From Fidelibacterota bacterium (GTDB taxonomy: Bacteria; Fidelibacterota; Marinisomatia; Marinisomatales; UBA1611): a stretch of 46,950 nucleotides of DNA. The notes beneath the pieces were generated by a model, which saw nothing but the letters and a program-made list of their open reading frames with translations, made no database searches and had not been told where the DNA came from. Of the stretch, positions 1 through 8,588 are shown in pieces. Location of the stretch: positions 3,224-50,173 of the forward strand of contig JAPYRR010000004.1 of assembly GCA_029936885.1 (NCBI GenBank), in the 5' to 3' direction. Both the position numbers and the translations under genes were made by a program. Positions within the stretch are counted from its first letter, which is position 1, and every line of letters begins with the position of its first letter.

Positions 1-2303
1 TAACGAAGGATGGAGACTATTCAAGGTTCTCTGGAAATTTATCTGCTAGTGGCGGGAGCTTTTTATCAAACGGTAAAATGGTAGATGTGACAACGGTTGC
101 GTCTCTTGGTGGGGTGGATACATCTGCCACAAATATATTTCCTCAATTAAATTCCTTTAATCTAGGAAATATCTCTGACCTGAAATTCAACATAGATGGT
201 CCCATACTGCCTGGAAAAATCTCCTTTTTTGCTTCCGGAAGATTTAAGAAACATGATGGCCATTTATACGGGCAACGGATCTTTCATCCAAATTCATTTG
301 TCTGGGTAGATAGCCTTAATGATTATAGGATTGATGAATCAGTCGGTTTAGGGAATGGGTTTCTACCATCCGCAGATGATTCCTTAGATTTTTTCATTGA
401 TAGTTTAAAGGATGCAAACGCATTTGATTGGGTTCCCATGGATTGGAGTGAGCAGGTCTCAGGTCAAGTAAAGGTGAGTTGGCGAGTAACACCCTATATC
501 AAAATGACTTATAACCGATTGTACAGCGATACAAAATCTCAGGATTATTCTCATGCATTTCGCTGGAACCCCGAAGGGAGAAGCCATTCATTTAATACCC
601 GGACAGGTGATTTAATCAGGATGGATCTATCTTTGAATAAATCCACATTTGCCAATGCCATGTATTCCCGTGCGATAAACCACTACAGGAGCCATTTAAG
701 TCCTGATCCCGATTTTTTCGAGTTAATTGTTGACGATTATAAAGAAACAGGTTATTCAACCAATACACTTGAATCGAGCATTTATTATGTAGATCCTAAA
801 ATATTTAATTATGCCTTCGGGAACAACTTTTATGTCAGCGGTCAGGATATGGATGTTTATAGCCGAAAATCAATTATAAACACCTATAAAGCTGAGATCA
901 CAAGCCAGGTAAATTCAAAGCATCAGGTAAAAGCAGGCGCAGAAGCGAGAAAAACCGAGATCTCCTTGGTTGACCTAACAGTTCAATTGAATCCGAATAC
1001 GGATTTCAAAGCCCTCTATTTAAACCCTCTCATTTCACCGATGCATGATACTTTTGGTGGTGATGGAAGAAATCCCATTGAAGTATCTGCCTATATACAG
1101 GATAAACTGGAATCGGATGAAATGGTGGTCAATATTGGTTTAAGATTTGACCACTTCAATCCGGATTGGAAAGTGTTAAATGATTCAGAAGATCCCAATT
1201 ATCTTTCACCTTTAAAACCAATCAATACCTGGTTTGACACTGATGGAGATGGATCCATTTCAATCAGTGAAATGGATGATAGTAATCTTAAATCAGATCA
1301 AGACAGGCTTAAATCCAACGCAAATGGAGATTCCTGGTTCAGGACCGTTGATCCAAAAACACAAATTAGTCCCAGGTTCGCACTAGCGTTCCCGATAACA
1401 GAAAGCGGATATATGCATTTTTCCTACGGGCATTTTTTCCAAAATCCGAGTTTCAGTTACATTTATGATAATCCTGAATTTGAAGTTCCAGCAGCTTCAG
1501 GAATTAGTTCCACCATGGGGAATGCGGATATGGAACCCCAAAGGACAACCCAGTACGAGGTTGGTTTTTCTCAGCAGATCGGGAGAGATATCGGTGTGGA
1601 AATCACCGGATATTTTAAAGATATCCGAAATTTGAATTCGTCGGAGATCAAAAAGTCCTTTATTGCGGGAGATCGGTACGGTTTGTATGTGAATAAGGAT
1701 CATGCAAACTCTCGTGGCATCACAATTGCAATATCGAAACGATCTCTCCAGGACTTCTCTGGAAATTTGGATTACACCTACTCTATTTCTGAGGGGAACG
1801 CTTCCGACCCAACCGCAGCATTTTACGATGAGGAATCGAATATTGAACCCGAAAAAATGCTCGTACCCTTGGACTGGGATCAACGCCATACTATCAACGG
1901 AACCATGACCTATCACCCCACAAATGTTTCCGGTGTAAGTTTGGTTTTTAATTATGGAAGCGGATTTCCATACACAACCCAATTTGCTGATACAAGAACC
2001 GCATTTGAGAATAATGCCTTGAAACCAGCTACTTATAACATGGATATGAGAGGCTATTACAATTTTGTATTATTTAAGGATTTAATTGTGTCAACTCATA
2101 TCAATATTTATAACCTGTTTGATGTCCGGAATGAGTTAACCGTTTATAATGATACGGGTAGGTCGACCTATTCATTGGTTCCAAACTATACACCCCAGTT
2201 TAGTGGATCACGGTTGAATTCTTTAGATCAATATCTTGTTCGACCAGATTATTATTCCACTCCGAGACAGATCAAAATTGGCGTTTCCGTCTCAATAAAA
2301 TAA
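1..2303 (+). CDS. TonB-dependent outer-membrane receptor, 5'-truncated
   Basis: The reading frame is open from base 3 to the stop at 2303, so the gene enters from outside the window. The ATG at 78 in the ORF track is an internal methionine, because the codons before it (TKDGDYSRFSGNLSASGG...) continue the same beta-rich pattern. The visible ~766 residues are alternating, aromatic-rich strands like the barrel of a TonB-dependent receptor, with typical late strands such as INIYNLFDVRNEL and a final PRQIKIGVSVSIK. The plug domain and any carboxypeptidase-like N-terminal domain would lie upstream. The substrate cannot be read from this part. An extracellular-loop-like stretch holds an EF-hand-type loop DTDGDGSISISE. 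The gene is followed after 4 nt by a secreted sorting-domain protein and then a PorV-like barrel, which suggests one operon. The barrel assignment is strong and the substrate is unknown. Confidence 0.9.
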   Translation, partial: TKDGDYSRFSGNLSASGGSFLSNGKMVDVTTVASLGGVDTSATNIFPQLNSFNLGNISDLKFNIDGPILPGKISFFASGRFKKHDGHLYGQRIFHPNSFVWVDSLNDYRIDESVGLGNGFLPSADDSLDFFIDSLKDANAFDWVPMDWSEQVSGQVKVSWRVTPYIKMTYNRLYSDTKSQDYSHAFRWNPEGRSHSFNTRTGDLIRMDLSLNKSTFANAMYSRAINHYRSHLSPDPDFFELIVDDYKETGYSTNTLESSIYYVDPKIFNYAFGNNFYVSGQDMDVYSRKSIINTYKAEITSQVNSKHQVKAGAEARKTEISLVDLTVQLNPNTDFKALYLNPLISPMHDTFGGDGRNPIEVSAYIQDKLESDEMVVNIGLRFDHFNPDWKVLNDSEDPNYLSPLKPINTWFDTDGDGSISISEMDDSNLKSDQDRLKSNANGDSWFRTVDPKTQISPRFALAFPITESGYMHFSYGHFFQNPSFSYIYDNPEFEVPAASGISSTMGNADMEPQRTTQYEVGFSQQIGRDIGVEITGYFKDIRNLNSSEIKKSFIAGDRYGLYVNKDHANSRGITIAISKRSLQDFSGNLDYTYSISEGNASDPTAAFYDEESNIEPEKMLVPLDWDQRHTINGTMTYHPTNVSGVSLVFNYGSGFPYTTQFADTRTAFENNALKPATYNMDMRGYYNFVLFKDLIVSTHINIYNLFDVRNELTVYNDTGRSTYSLVPNYTPQFSGSRLNSLDQYLVRPDYYSTPRQIKIGVSVSIK
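1236..1271 (+). other. EF-hand-like calcium-binding loop inside the TonB receptor
   Basis: These codons give DTDGDGSISISE. Asp at positions 1, 3 and 5, Gly at 6, a hydrophobic residue at 8 and Glu at 12 match the canonical 12-residue EF-hand loop. It sits in a hydrophilic stretch between barrel strands, so it is probably in an extracellular loop. Calcium binding is inferred from the motif only. Confidence 0.6.
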
Positions 2304-2307
2304 TTTC

Positions 2308-5300
2308 ATGAAGACGAAAAAAATACTGATCTTCTTCATCCTGTTCTCTCTTGTGCTTGCCCAGGATGATCCATTAGATAAATATCAAAGATCTACCGGT
2401 TCTGCTGCCAAGGTTACCTCTAATATAGACCGAAAATATGCGGATCATTCAGGAAATCGGGTCTTATGCCGTTTTTACAATTTTGGCGGGATCGGTGACG
2501 CAGGCGGTAGTTTTTCTGGTGTATATCCCATTGGGTCTGGCCATGCCTATTTTTATGAATTTACACCCGTCGTAGCTGCCAGTGTGGTGGATACAAATGG
2601 AATTCGGAGGCATATAGTTTCGGATGGTGCCGTTGCACCCGCTCTCATAGATAATTCGCCGGAAGGAACTCCATGGGGTTTTGAACCCCTACCCGGATAT
2701 GCTAATCCAAACCAGGAATACCTTGCTATGAGTGATAATGAGGATGCCTGGCCGGAATCGTGGCCCAACCGGGAAGATGATTGGGATGGATATTGGAACG
2801 GCCAATATGGGAAATATACCCGAGCCGATCAGGAATCATATTATGTTATAGATGATTTTGATAATGATGAATTTGCATTTTTCCCTGATTCCAGTGATGC
2901 AGATCAAATCAATAGAAGAGCCGGACTTGGTATAGAAATGGAAGTTAGGGGATATCAATGGAATCACCCAGCTGCGGAAGATATTATCATAATAACCTAC
3001 TGGATCACCAATGTAGGGTCGAGCACACTGGATAGTGTTGTTTTCGGGATGTATGGGGATGCAGATGTGGGGGGATCATCAGATTTCTCAGATGATGATG
3101 CCTGGTTCGATACAGAAAATGATATGGTATTCCAATGGGATCATAATGGCTGGAGTAATTCTTATGGTGGATTTAAACCGGTGTATTTTGGCTGGAGCTT
3201 TTTAGAATCCCCGGGCAATCCTTATGACGGAATTGATAATGACGATGATGGAATGGTGGACGAAAGCCAGTTTGATGGTATAGATAATGACGGGGATTGG
3301 GACATTGATCGGGATGATATTGGCGCAGATGGATTAGCAGTTTATCATGTAAATTATCCTGGACCTGATGAAGATGGGACCGAAGGAAATGGCGTACCGG
3401 ATATAGGTGAACCTAATTTTGAGATTACGGATAATGATGAATCAGATCAGATTGGCCTCACCAGTTTTTACGCATCTCCCTACCCAAGTATTAATCTCTA
3501 TAATGATGAAGTCATGTGGAATCAACTTACCCCGGGAACACTACAAACACCGAACCAAAACCTTGACCAAACATTTCTTTATGGTTCAGGATATATTACT
3601 CTAGCACCTGGAGAGAAAAAGAAATTTTCTGTTGCCATGGTTTTTGGTGAAAATATGGCGGACATTATTCGAAATGCAAATACCATGCAAAATATTTATG
3701 ACAATGATTATAATTTTGCTAAACCACCTTTGAAACCTTCTATGACGGCAGTTCCGGGAGATAAAAAAGTCACATTATATTGGGACGATTTTTCTGAAAT
3801 TTCTATCGATCCTATTTATGGTAACGATTTTGAAGGTTATCGTATTTATCGTAGTACAGATCCAGGATTCATTGATTCTTATACAATTACAGATGCATAT
3901 GGGAATATTACTTTTAAGGAACCTATTGCAATATTTGATTTCGACGATGGGCTAAAAGGGCCACACCCGATCGCTTTCAATGGTGTCCAATTTGATATGG
4001 GAGAGGATTCAGGATTGCAGTATGAATTTGTTGATTCCCAAAATGTAATCAATGGTCTAAAGTATTATTATGCAGTTACTGCCTACGATAAAGGGTATGA
4101 CCTTGAATTTTTTGATAAAGGATATTCAGATAGAGAAAATTTACAACCAATTGCACCATCTGAGTGCTCAGTTACCTTAGACTTGGATTATAAAGGCAAT
4201 GTAGTGAGCCTAAGTAAGAATGCCGCAATTGTTACAGCCAATGCAGCTGCAATTGGTTACGTTGCTCCTAATACAGTGCCGGATGGGGAAGAGTTCCTGA
4301 AACATTTAAAAGGGTATGGCTCAGGTATCATAGATATCAGTGTTGTTGATCCTTATGCCGTCCTTGATAATATTGAGTACAATATTGTTTTTGATACACT
4401 TGAAACTGCAGAAGACGTTGTGTTTAGCGTTAGAAAACAGGAATGGGTATTGGAAACGTTGGCAATTAAAGACAGTATTGCCCGAGCTTCTCACGTAAAT
4501 ATTCATTCAATGATCGTTGATGCTACCGATACGATACTTATTTTCATTGATGGAACAGACACTGTCTTCACGGATACAACTTTGCTGGATACCACATATC
4601 CGGTTCAGGTTACAAATGCTTCCGGTTCTATTGAATATCAATATGGAACCGATTTCAGTGTTGACCCTGAAATCGGCTTTTTTAATATCATAAACGAAGA
4701 TCTCCTATTTGCAGATGAAGCCACAGTCAGCTACAGATATTTTCCACTTTATCATTTGAATGATATGTCTGGTGGAATAAATAACCCTGTCTTTGAAGGG
4801 ATGAAAATTGTGGTAATGGATTCAGAAGTAGGCCTAAACGAAGATTCAACCCGCTGGACCATTGGGAATTCGAATTATCGACATACAATTACACCCAGCC
4901 GTTTATATCCAGCAGATTTTGAATTGCAGTTTGAAGGCAACATTGGTGATTCAATCACTGTGGATGCTTATGATACACGGGCACCTTTCAGGGTAAAAAA
5001 TGTAACCCATGGTGATGAACCACCTTTTAGGATCTCAGATTATGACCACGATGATGAATGGGATCCGGATGAACCCATCATGTTACGTCCCTATCCTGGA
5101 GAAATTTCTCCCTTGATCACCATCCGATTTTTTCAGGACTCTATCTCAGTCACGGCAACGGTAATATTTGACACGGTTGAAACAGATTCTGGGCTAATTA
5201 TTTCTGATACAACTCTCTATGATACCACCTGGTTAGATGTGATAGATCCGGTACAGGGTGATGTATTCAGGCTGGCAATTAGCCGACCCTTCTCTATTGA

Positions 5301-5676
5301 TGATGTATACAGTTTTACATCAATCGCATCCAAGATAAATCAATCTAAAGCAAAAGATCAGTTAGACAAAATCGCCGTGGTACCAAATCCATATGTGGTT
5401 GCAGCGTCCTGGGAGCCCAAGCATATTTATCAATCCGGACGTGGACCCCGGAAAATCGACTTTATTAATCTGCCCAGTAAGTGTACGATTAAGATCTTTA
5501 CTCTATCCGGGTATTTAGTGGATGAAATAAAGCATGATGATGTATATGAAAATGGATCAGAATCTTGGAATTTGCTGTCAAAAGATGGGTTAGAAATTGC
5601 CCATGGTGTTTACCTGTTCCATGTGGATGCAGGGGAAATTGGTGAAACCACAGGAAAATTCGCGGTAATCAAATAA
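2308..5676 (+). CDS. Secreted multidomain protein with type IX C-terminal sorting domain
   Basis: This 1122-aa protein starts with a clear signal peptide (MKTKKILIFFILFSLVLAQ). The middle (roughly residues 480-620) has a fibronectin type III-like stretch (PGDKKVTLYWDD... and GLKYYYAVTAYDKGYD). Residues 307-337 are an Asp-rich, calcium-binding-type repeat. The last ~90 residues (KIAVVPNPYVVAASWEP ... GVYLFHVDAG ... KFAVIK) have the PNP start, the IFTLSGYLVDEI strand and the short basic end of a type A type IX (Por) sorting domain. It is therefore expected to cross the outer membrane and be surface-attached or released. No catalytic motif was recognised. It lies 4 nt after the TonB receptor and shares a TAATG stop/start with the PorV-like gene, so translation is probably coupled. 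Confidence 0.85.
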   Translation: MKTKKILIFFILFSLVLAQDDPLDKYQRSTGSAAKVTSNIDRKYADHSGNRVLCRFYNFGGIGDAGGSFSGVYPIGSGHAYFYEFTPVVAASVVDTNGIRRHIVSDGAVAPALIDNSPEGTPWGFEPLPGYANPNQEYLAMSDNEDAWPESWPNREDDWDGYWNGQYGKYTRADQESYYVIDDFDNDEFAFFPDSSDADQINRRAGLGIEMEVRGYQWNHPAAEDIIIITYWITNVGSSTLDSVVFGMYGDADVGGSSDFSDDDAWFDTENDMVFQWDHNGWSNSYGGFKPVYFGWSFLESPGNPYDGIDNDDDGMVDESQFDGIDNDGDWDIDRDDIGADGLAVYHVNYPGPDEDGTEGNGVPDIGEPNFEITDNDESDQIGLTSFYASPYPSINLYNDEVMWNQLTPGTLQTPNQNLDQTFLYGSGYITLAPGEKKKFSVAMVFGENMADIIRNANTMQNIYDNDYNFAKPPLKPSMTAVPGDKKVTLYWDDFSEISIDPIYGNDFEGYRIYRSTDPGFIDSYTITDAYGNITFKEPIAIFDFDDGLKGPHPIAFNGVQFDMGEDSGLQYEFVDSQNVINGLKYYYAVTAYDKGYDLEFFDKGYSDRENLQPIAPSECSVTLDLDYKGNVVSLSKNAAIVTANAAAIGYVAPNTVPDGEEFLKHLKGYGSGIIDISVVDPYAVLDNIEYNIVFDTLETAEDVVFSVRKQEWVLETLAIKDSIARASHVNIHSMIVDATDTILIFIDGTDTVFTDTTLLDTTYPVQVTNASGSIEYQYGTDFSVDPEIGFFNIINEDLLFADEATVSYRYFPLYHLNDMSGGINNPVFEGMKIVVMDSEVGLNEDSTRWTIGNSNYRHTITPSRLYPADFELQFEGNIGDSITVDAYDTRAPFRVKNVTHGDEPPFRISDYDHDDEWDPDEPIMLRPYPGEISPLITIRFFQDSISVTATVIFDTVETDSGLIISDTTLYDTTWLDVIDPVQGDVFRLAISRPFSIDDVYSFTSIASKINQSKAKDQLDKIAVVPNPYVVAASWEPKHIYQSGRGPRKIDFINLPSKCTIKIFTLSGYLVDEIKHDDVYENGSESWNLLSKDGLEIAHGVYLFHVDAGEIGETTGKFAVIK
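3226..3318 (+). repeat. Asp-rich calcium-binding-type protein repeat
   Basis: Within the secreted 1122-aa protein, DGIDNDDDGMVDE is followed closely by DGIDNDGDWDIDRDD. This is a two-copy DxDxDG-type repeat like thrombospondin type 3 or dockerin-like calcium loops in secreted FCB proteins. Confidence 0.6.
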
Positions 5677-6674
5677 TGAAACAAATTCTATATATAGTTA
5701 CGCTAACGATTGGGCTATTATCAGCACAAACTAATGTGGCAACAACTTCAGCAGCTTTTCTTGAAATTGGTGCAGGCGCTCGATCCTTATCCATGGGAAG
5801 TGCTTTTGTGGCATTAGCTGATGATGTGAGCGCCCTTTATTGGAATCCTGCTGGAATCGCAGAATTGGATCAAGTCTCCACCCATGTGTATCATTCTCCC
5901 TGGCTTGTGGACACAGACTATTATCATGGTGGTGCGGTTATTCCCATGGGGAATCTTGGATCTATTGGTGTGTCTTACTCAGGAGTGACTATGGAAGAGA
6001 TGGATGTAAGAACAGTAACCTATCCGGATGGCACAGGGGAGAAATTCAGCGTGAGTAATGTTGCCATGGGACTCACTTATGCAAAACGGCTGACAGATCG
6101 ATTCACCTTTGGGGTTCAGGCTAAAATGGTCCAGGAAAAAATCTGGCAAATGCATGCCAAAGGGCTATCCATTGATATTGGTTCCCTTTTTACCACGTCA
6201 GGTGGGCTACGGATCGGGATGAGCGTATCCAATTTTGGTGGAAAATTGCAAATGGAGGGGATAAACACCCTTATTGATTATGATCCGGATGAAACAATTT
6301 ACGGGAACAATGATCGGATTGATGCCTTTCTGAATTCAGCAAAATGGCCTTTACCACTTCTGTTTAGATTTGGCGTAAGTAAATCTTATGACATCACCCT
6401 TGGACAAAAAATTACCATTGCTGTAGATGGAATTCATCCAAACAATAATGTTGAATATGTAAATGCTGGAGTTGAATATAATATAAATGATATTTTGTTT
6501 TTAAGAGCAGGGCAATCCCATGGTTTTATGGATGATGCAGAACAAGGACTTTCCTTTGGTTTTGGACTAAATTATCAAATTCCCCGTGGTCCCAAAATAC
6601 GTGTTGATTATGTTCAAACTGATTTTGGTGTTTTTGACAGTATAAAAGGCTACTCAATAAACTTTTTCTTATAA
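5676..6674 (+). CDS. PorV/PorQ-like outer-membrane protein (UPF0164 family)
   Basis: This 332-aa protein has a signal peptide (MKQILYIVTLTIGLLSAQ). Directly after it comes the family hallmark AFLEIGAGARSLSMGSAF, followed by DVSALYWNPAGIAEL, as in PorV/UPF0164 barrels related to FadL. The rest is beta-rich and ends IKGYSINFFL. In type IX secretion PorV shuttles sorting-domain cargo from the translocon to the attachment complex. That role for this copy is inferred from family and position. It overlaps the cargo-like upstream gene by 1 nt (TAATG), so the two are probably made together. It may be a paralogue dedicated to that cargo rather than the housekeeping PorV. Confidence 0.85.
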   Translation: MKQILYIVTLTIGLLSAQTNVATTSAAFLEIGAGARSLSMGSAFVALADDVSALYWNPAGIAELDQVSTHVYHSPWLVDTDYYHGGAVIPMGNLGSIGVSYSGVTMEEMDVRTVTYPDGTGEKFSVSNVAMGLTYAKRLTDRFTFGVQAKMVQEKIWQMHAKGLSIDIGSLFTTSGGLRIGMSVSNFGGKLQMEGINTLIDYDPDETIYGNNDRIDAFLNSAKWPLPLLFRFGVSKSYDITLGQKITIAVDGIHPNNNVEYVNAGVEYNINDILFLRAGQSHGFMDDAEQGLSFGFGLNYQIPRGPKIRVDYVQTDFGVFDSIKGYSINFFL

Positions 6675-6707
6675 TAAAGTTGCTCGTATTTCTCGAGAGA
6701 TTTTTAA

Positions 6708-6737
6708 TTTAAATAAGGAATAATATCCCTATTTAAA
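6708..6737. promoter_or_regulatory. 30-nt imperfect palindrome between porV-like gene and helicase
   Basis: TTTAAATAAGGAATAATATCCCTATTTAAA pairs with itself in 11 of the 12 outer positions, leaving one A/C mismatch and a six-base centre. It lies in the 145-bp gap after the PorV-like gene. No T-run follows, so a classical terminator is doubtful. It could be an operator or an mRNA 3'-end hairpin. Confidence 0.4.
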
Positions 6738-6819
6738 AGATTCCCGTAAGGCGAAATTCTGCAACAAAAATCATCCATCTTTTTAAGAAGTTTAAACCAC
6801 ACACTGAAAAATAATACAT

Positions 6820-8586
6820 ATGAGTACCTTTAATAATTTTGGTCTGAATATAGAGATTCTGAAAGCTATCAAAGAATTAGGATTTGAAACCCCAACACCA
6901 ATCCAAGCTGAAACTATTCCACTTTTAATGTCATCGAGTCAGGACATTATAGCAACTGCCCAAACTGGTACGGGTAAAACCGCAGCATTTGGATTGCCAG
7001 CCATCCTGTTAGTAAATCCTAATAATAAGAATACTCAAACATTAATATTATGCCCCACCCGGGAACTTTGCGTCCAAATTACTCGTGATCTAATAAGCTA
7101 TTCCAAATACATGAAGGGGATAAACGTTCTTGCTGTATATGGTGGAGCCAGGATTGATTCCCAGATAAGAGCACTTAAAAAAGGTGCGCAAATTGTTGTA
7201 GGAACGCCAGGCAGAACACGTGATTTAATCAATCGAAGAAAATTATTTGTTGAGAATATTGAAAGAGTCGTTTTAGATGAAGCTGACGAAATGCTCACCA
7301 TGGGATTCAAAGAAGAATTGGATGCCATTCTTGAGAATACTCCAGATAACAAACAAACACTTCTTTTTTCTGCAACCATGTCCAAAAAGGTTGTCTCAAT
7401 CACACGAAAATATATGAAAAAGCCAGTCGAAATTTCGGTGGCCCGGACGAACGTGGGAGCAGAAAATATAAAGCATGTAAATTATATGGTACAGGCTAAA
7501 GATCGCTACGAAGTGCTCAAACGAATCGCAGATATGAATCCAAATATTTATGGAATTGTATTTTGTCGTACCCGTCGTGAAACAAAGGAAATCGCCAATA
7601 AATTGATGCATGATGGTTATAATGCTGATGCCATCCATGGTGATCTGTCCCAATCACAACGGGATGAAGTTATGGGGAAATTCAGACGTCGCAGTTTACA
7701 AGTTTTGGTGGCCACAGATGTGGCGGCCCGTGGATTAGATGTGAATGATCTCACACACATTATCAATTATAATTTGCCTGATGATCCTGAAGTGTATGTA
7801 CATCGCAGTGGCCGAACTGGGCGAGCGGGGAAAAGTGGAATCTCCATTGCAATTATCCATACCCGTGATATTCGAAAGCTAAGAGAAATAGAAAGAATTT
7901 CTGGAATATCTTTTTCAAAAGAGTTGGTCCCCGATGGACGGGATATCTGCGAAAAACGTCTTTACGCACTCATCGATAAAATTGAAAAAGTGGAAGTTAA
8001 TGAAGAACAAATCGGACCATTTTTGGATGACATTTATGAAAAATTAGCTTCATTTGATCGTGAGAATTTGATTAAGCATTTTGTATCCGCAGAATTCAAC
8101 CGATATTTATCCTATTATAAAAATTCGCGAGATATTAATATTTCTGGTGGGAAAAATAAACGGGATTCAAGAGAGCCTCGTGATAGGAAAAGCAGATCAG
8201 AACGAAGAAAGTCTAAATTTGCTACAATTTATATTAACGTTGGGGCGAGAAATAATTTATCTCCAAACCGCCTCATGGGACTCATTAATGAGGCATTGGA
8301 TTCTAAAGATGCTGTCATTGGTAGTATTGATATCATGAAAAAATTCTCATTTTTTGAAATTGAAGAAAATCGAAAAACAGAAATTATAAATGCTTTGAAT
8401 AAGGAATCATTTGAGGATGTTTCTCTTTCTGTTGAAATTTCAAAAGAAATGCCGAACAAAGCTTCTTCCACAAAAGATGATTATTTCAAGGGAAAAAGAA
8501 AAAATAAATTTGGTCGAGATAACAAATTTCGAAGTAAAAAAGGTCGTAAGAATAAAGGATCAAAAGGTAAGTGGAATAAAGGATAA
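6820..8586 (+). CDS. deaD: DEAD-box ATP-dependent RNA helicase (DeaD/CshA type) with DbpA-like RNA-binding domain
   Basis: This 588-aa protein has the full helicase core: Q motif (FETPTPIQ, ~22-29), Walker A AQTGTGKT (47-54), PTRELC, DEAD box in VLDEADEML (~153), SAT (~184), RGLDV and HRSGRTGRAG (~327). Residues ~466-541 (ATIYINVGARNNLSPNRLMG ... FFEIEENRK) fit the DbpA/RRM-like RNA-binding domain of DeaD/CsdA helicases. The last ~35 residues are a basic Lys/Arg/Gly tail. Such proteins unwind RNA during ribosome assembly, mRNA turnover and cold growth. The palindrome-bearing gap before it suggests its own promoter. The M20 peptidase gene starts 2 nt after its stop. The family call is certain; the choice of symbol is less so. 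Confidence 0.95.
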   Translation: MSTFNNFGLNIEILKAIKELGFETPTPIQAETIPLLMSSSQDIIATAQTGTGKTAAFGLPAILLVNPNNKNTQTLILCPTRELCVQITRDLISYSKYMKGINVLAVYGGARIDSQIRALKKGAQIVVGTPGRTRDLINRRKLFVENIERVVLDEADEMLTMGFKEELDAILENTPDNKQTLLFSATMSKKVVSITRKYMKKPVEISVARTNVGAENIKHVNYMVQAKDRYEVLKRIADMNPNIYGIVFCRTRRETKEIANKLMHDGYNADAIHGDLSQSQRDEVMGKFRRRSLQVLVATDVAARGLDVNDLTHIINYNLPDDPEVYVHRSGRTGRAGKSGISIAIIHTRDIRKLREIERISGISFSKELVPDGRDICEKRLYALIDKIEKVEVNEEQIGPFLDDIYEKLASFDRENLIKHFVSAEFNRYLSYYKNSRDINISGGKNKRDSREPRDRKSRSERRKSKFATIYINVGARNNLSPNRLMGLINEALDSKDAVIGSIDIMKKFSFFEIEENRKTEIINALNKESFEDVSLSVEISKEMPNKASSTKDDYFKGKRKNKFGRDNKFRSKKGRKNKGSKGKWNKG

Positions 8587-8588
8587 GA

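Noticed and set aside
78-80. ATG 78 as the start of the TonB receptor
   Set aside because: The frame is open to the window edge and the upstream codons continue receptor-like sequence, so it is an internal Met.
1497-1982. 161-aa minus-strand ORF
   Set aside because: It lies entirely within the TonB receptor gene, has an unlikely Cys-rich composition and no recognisable motif; it is a shadow ORF.
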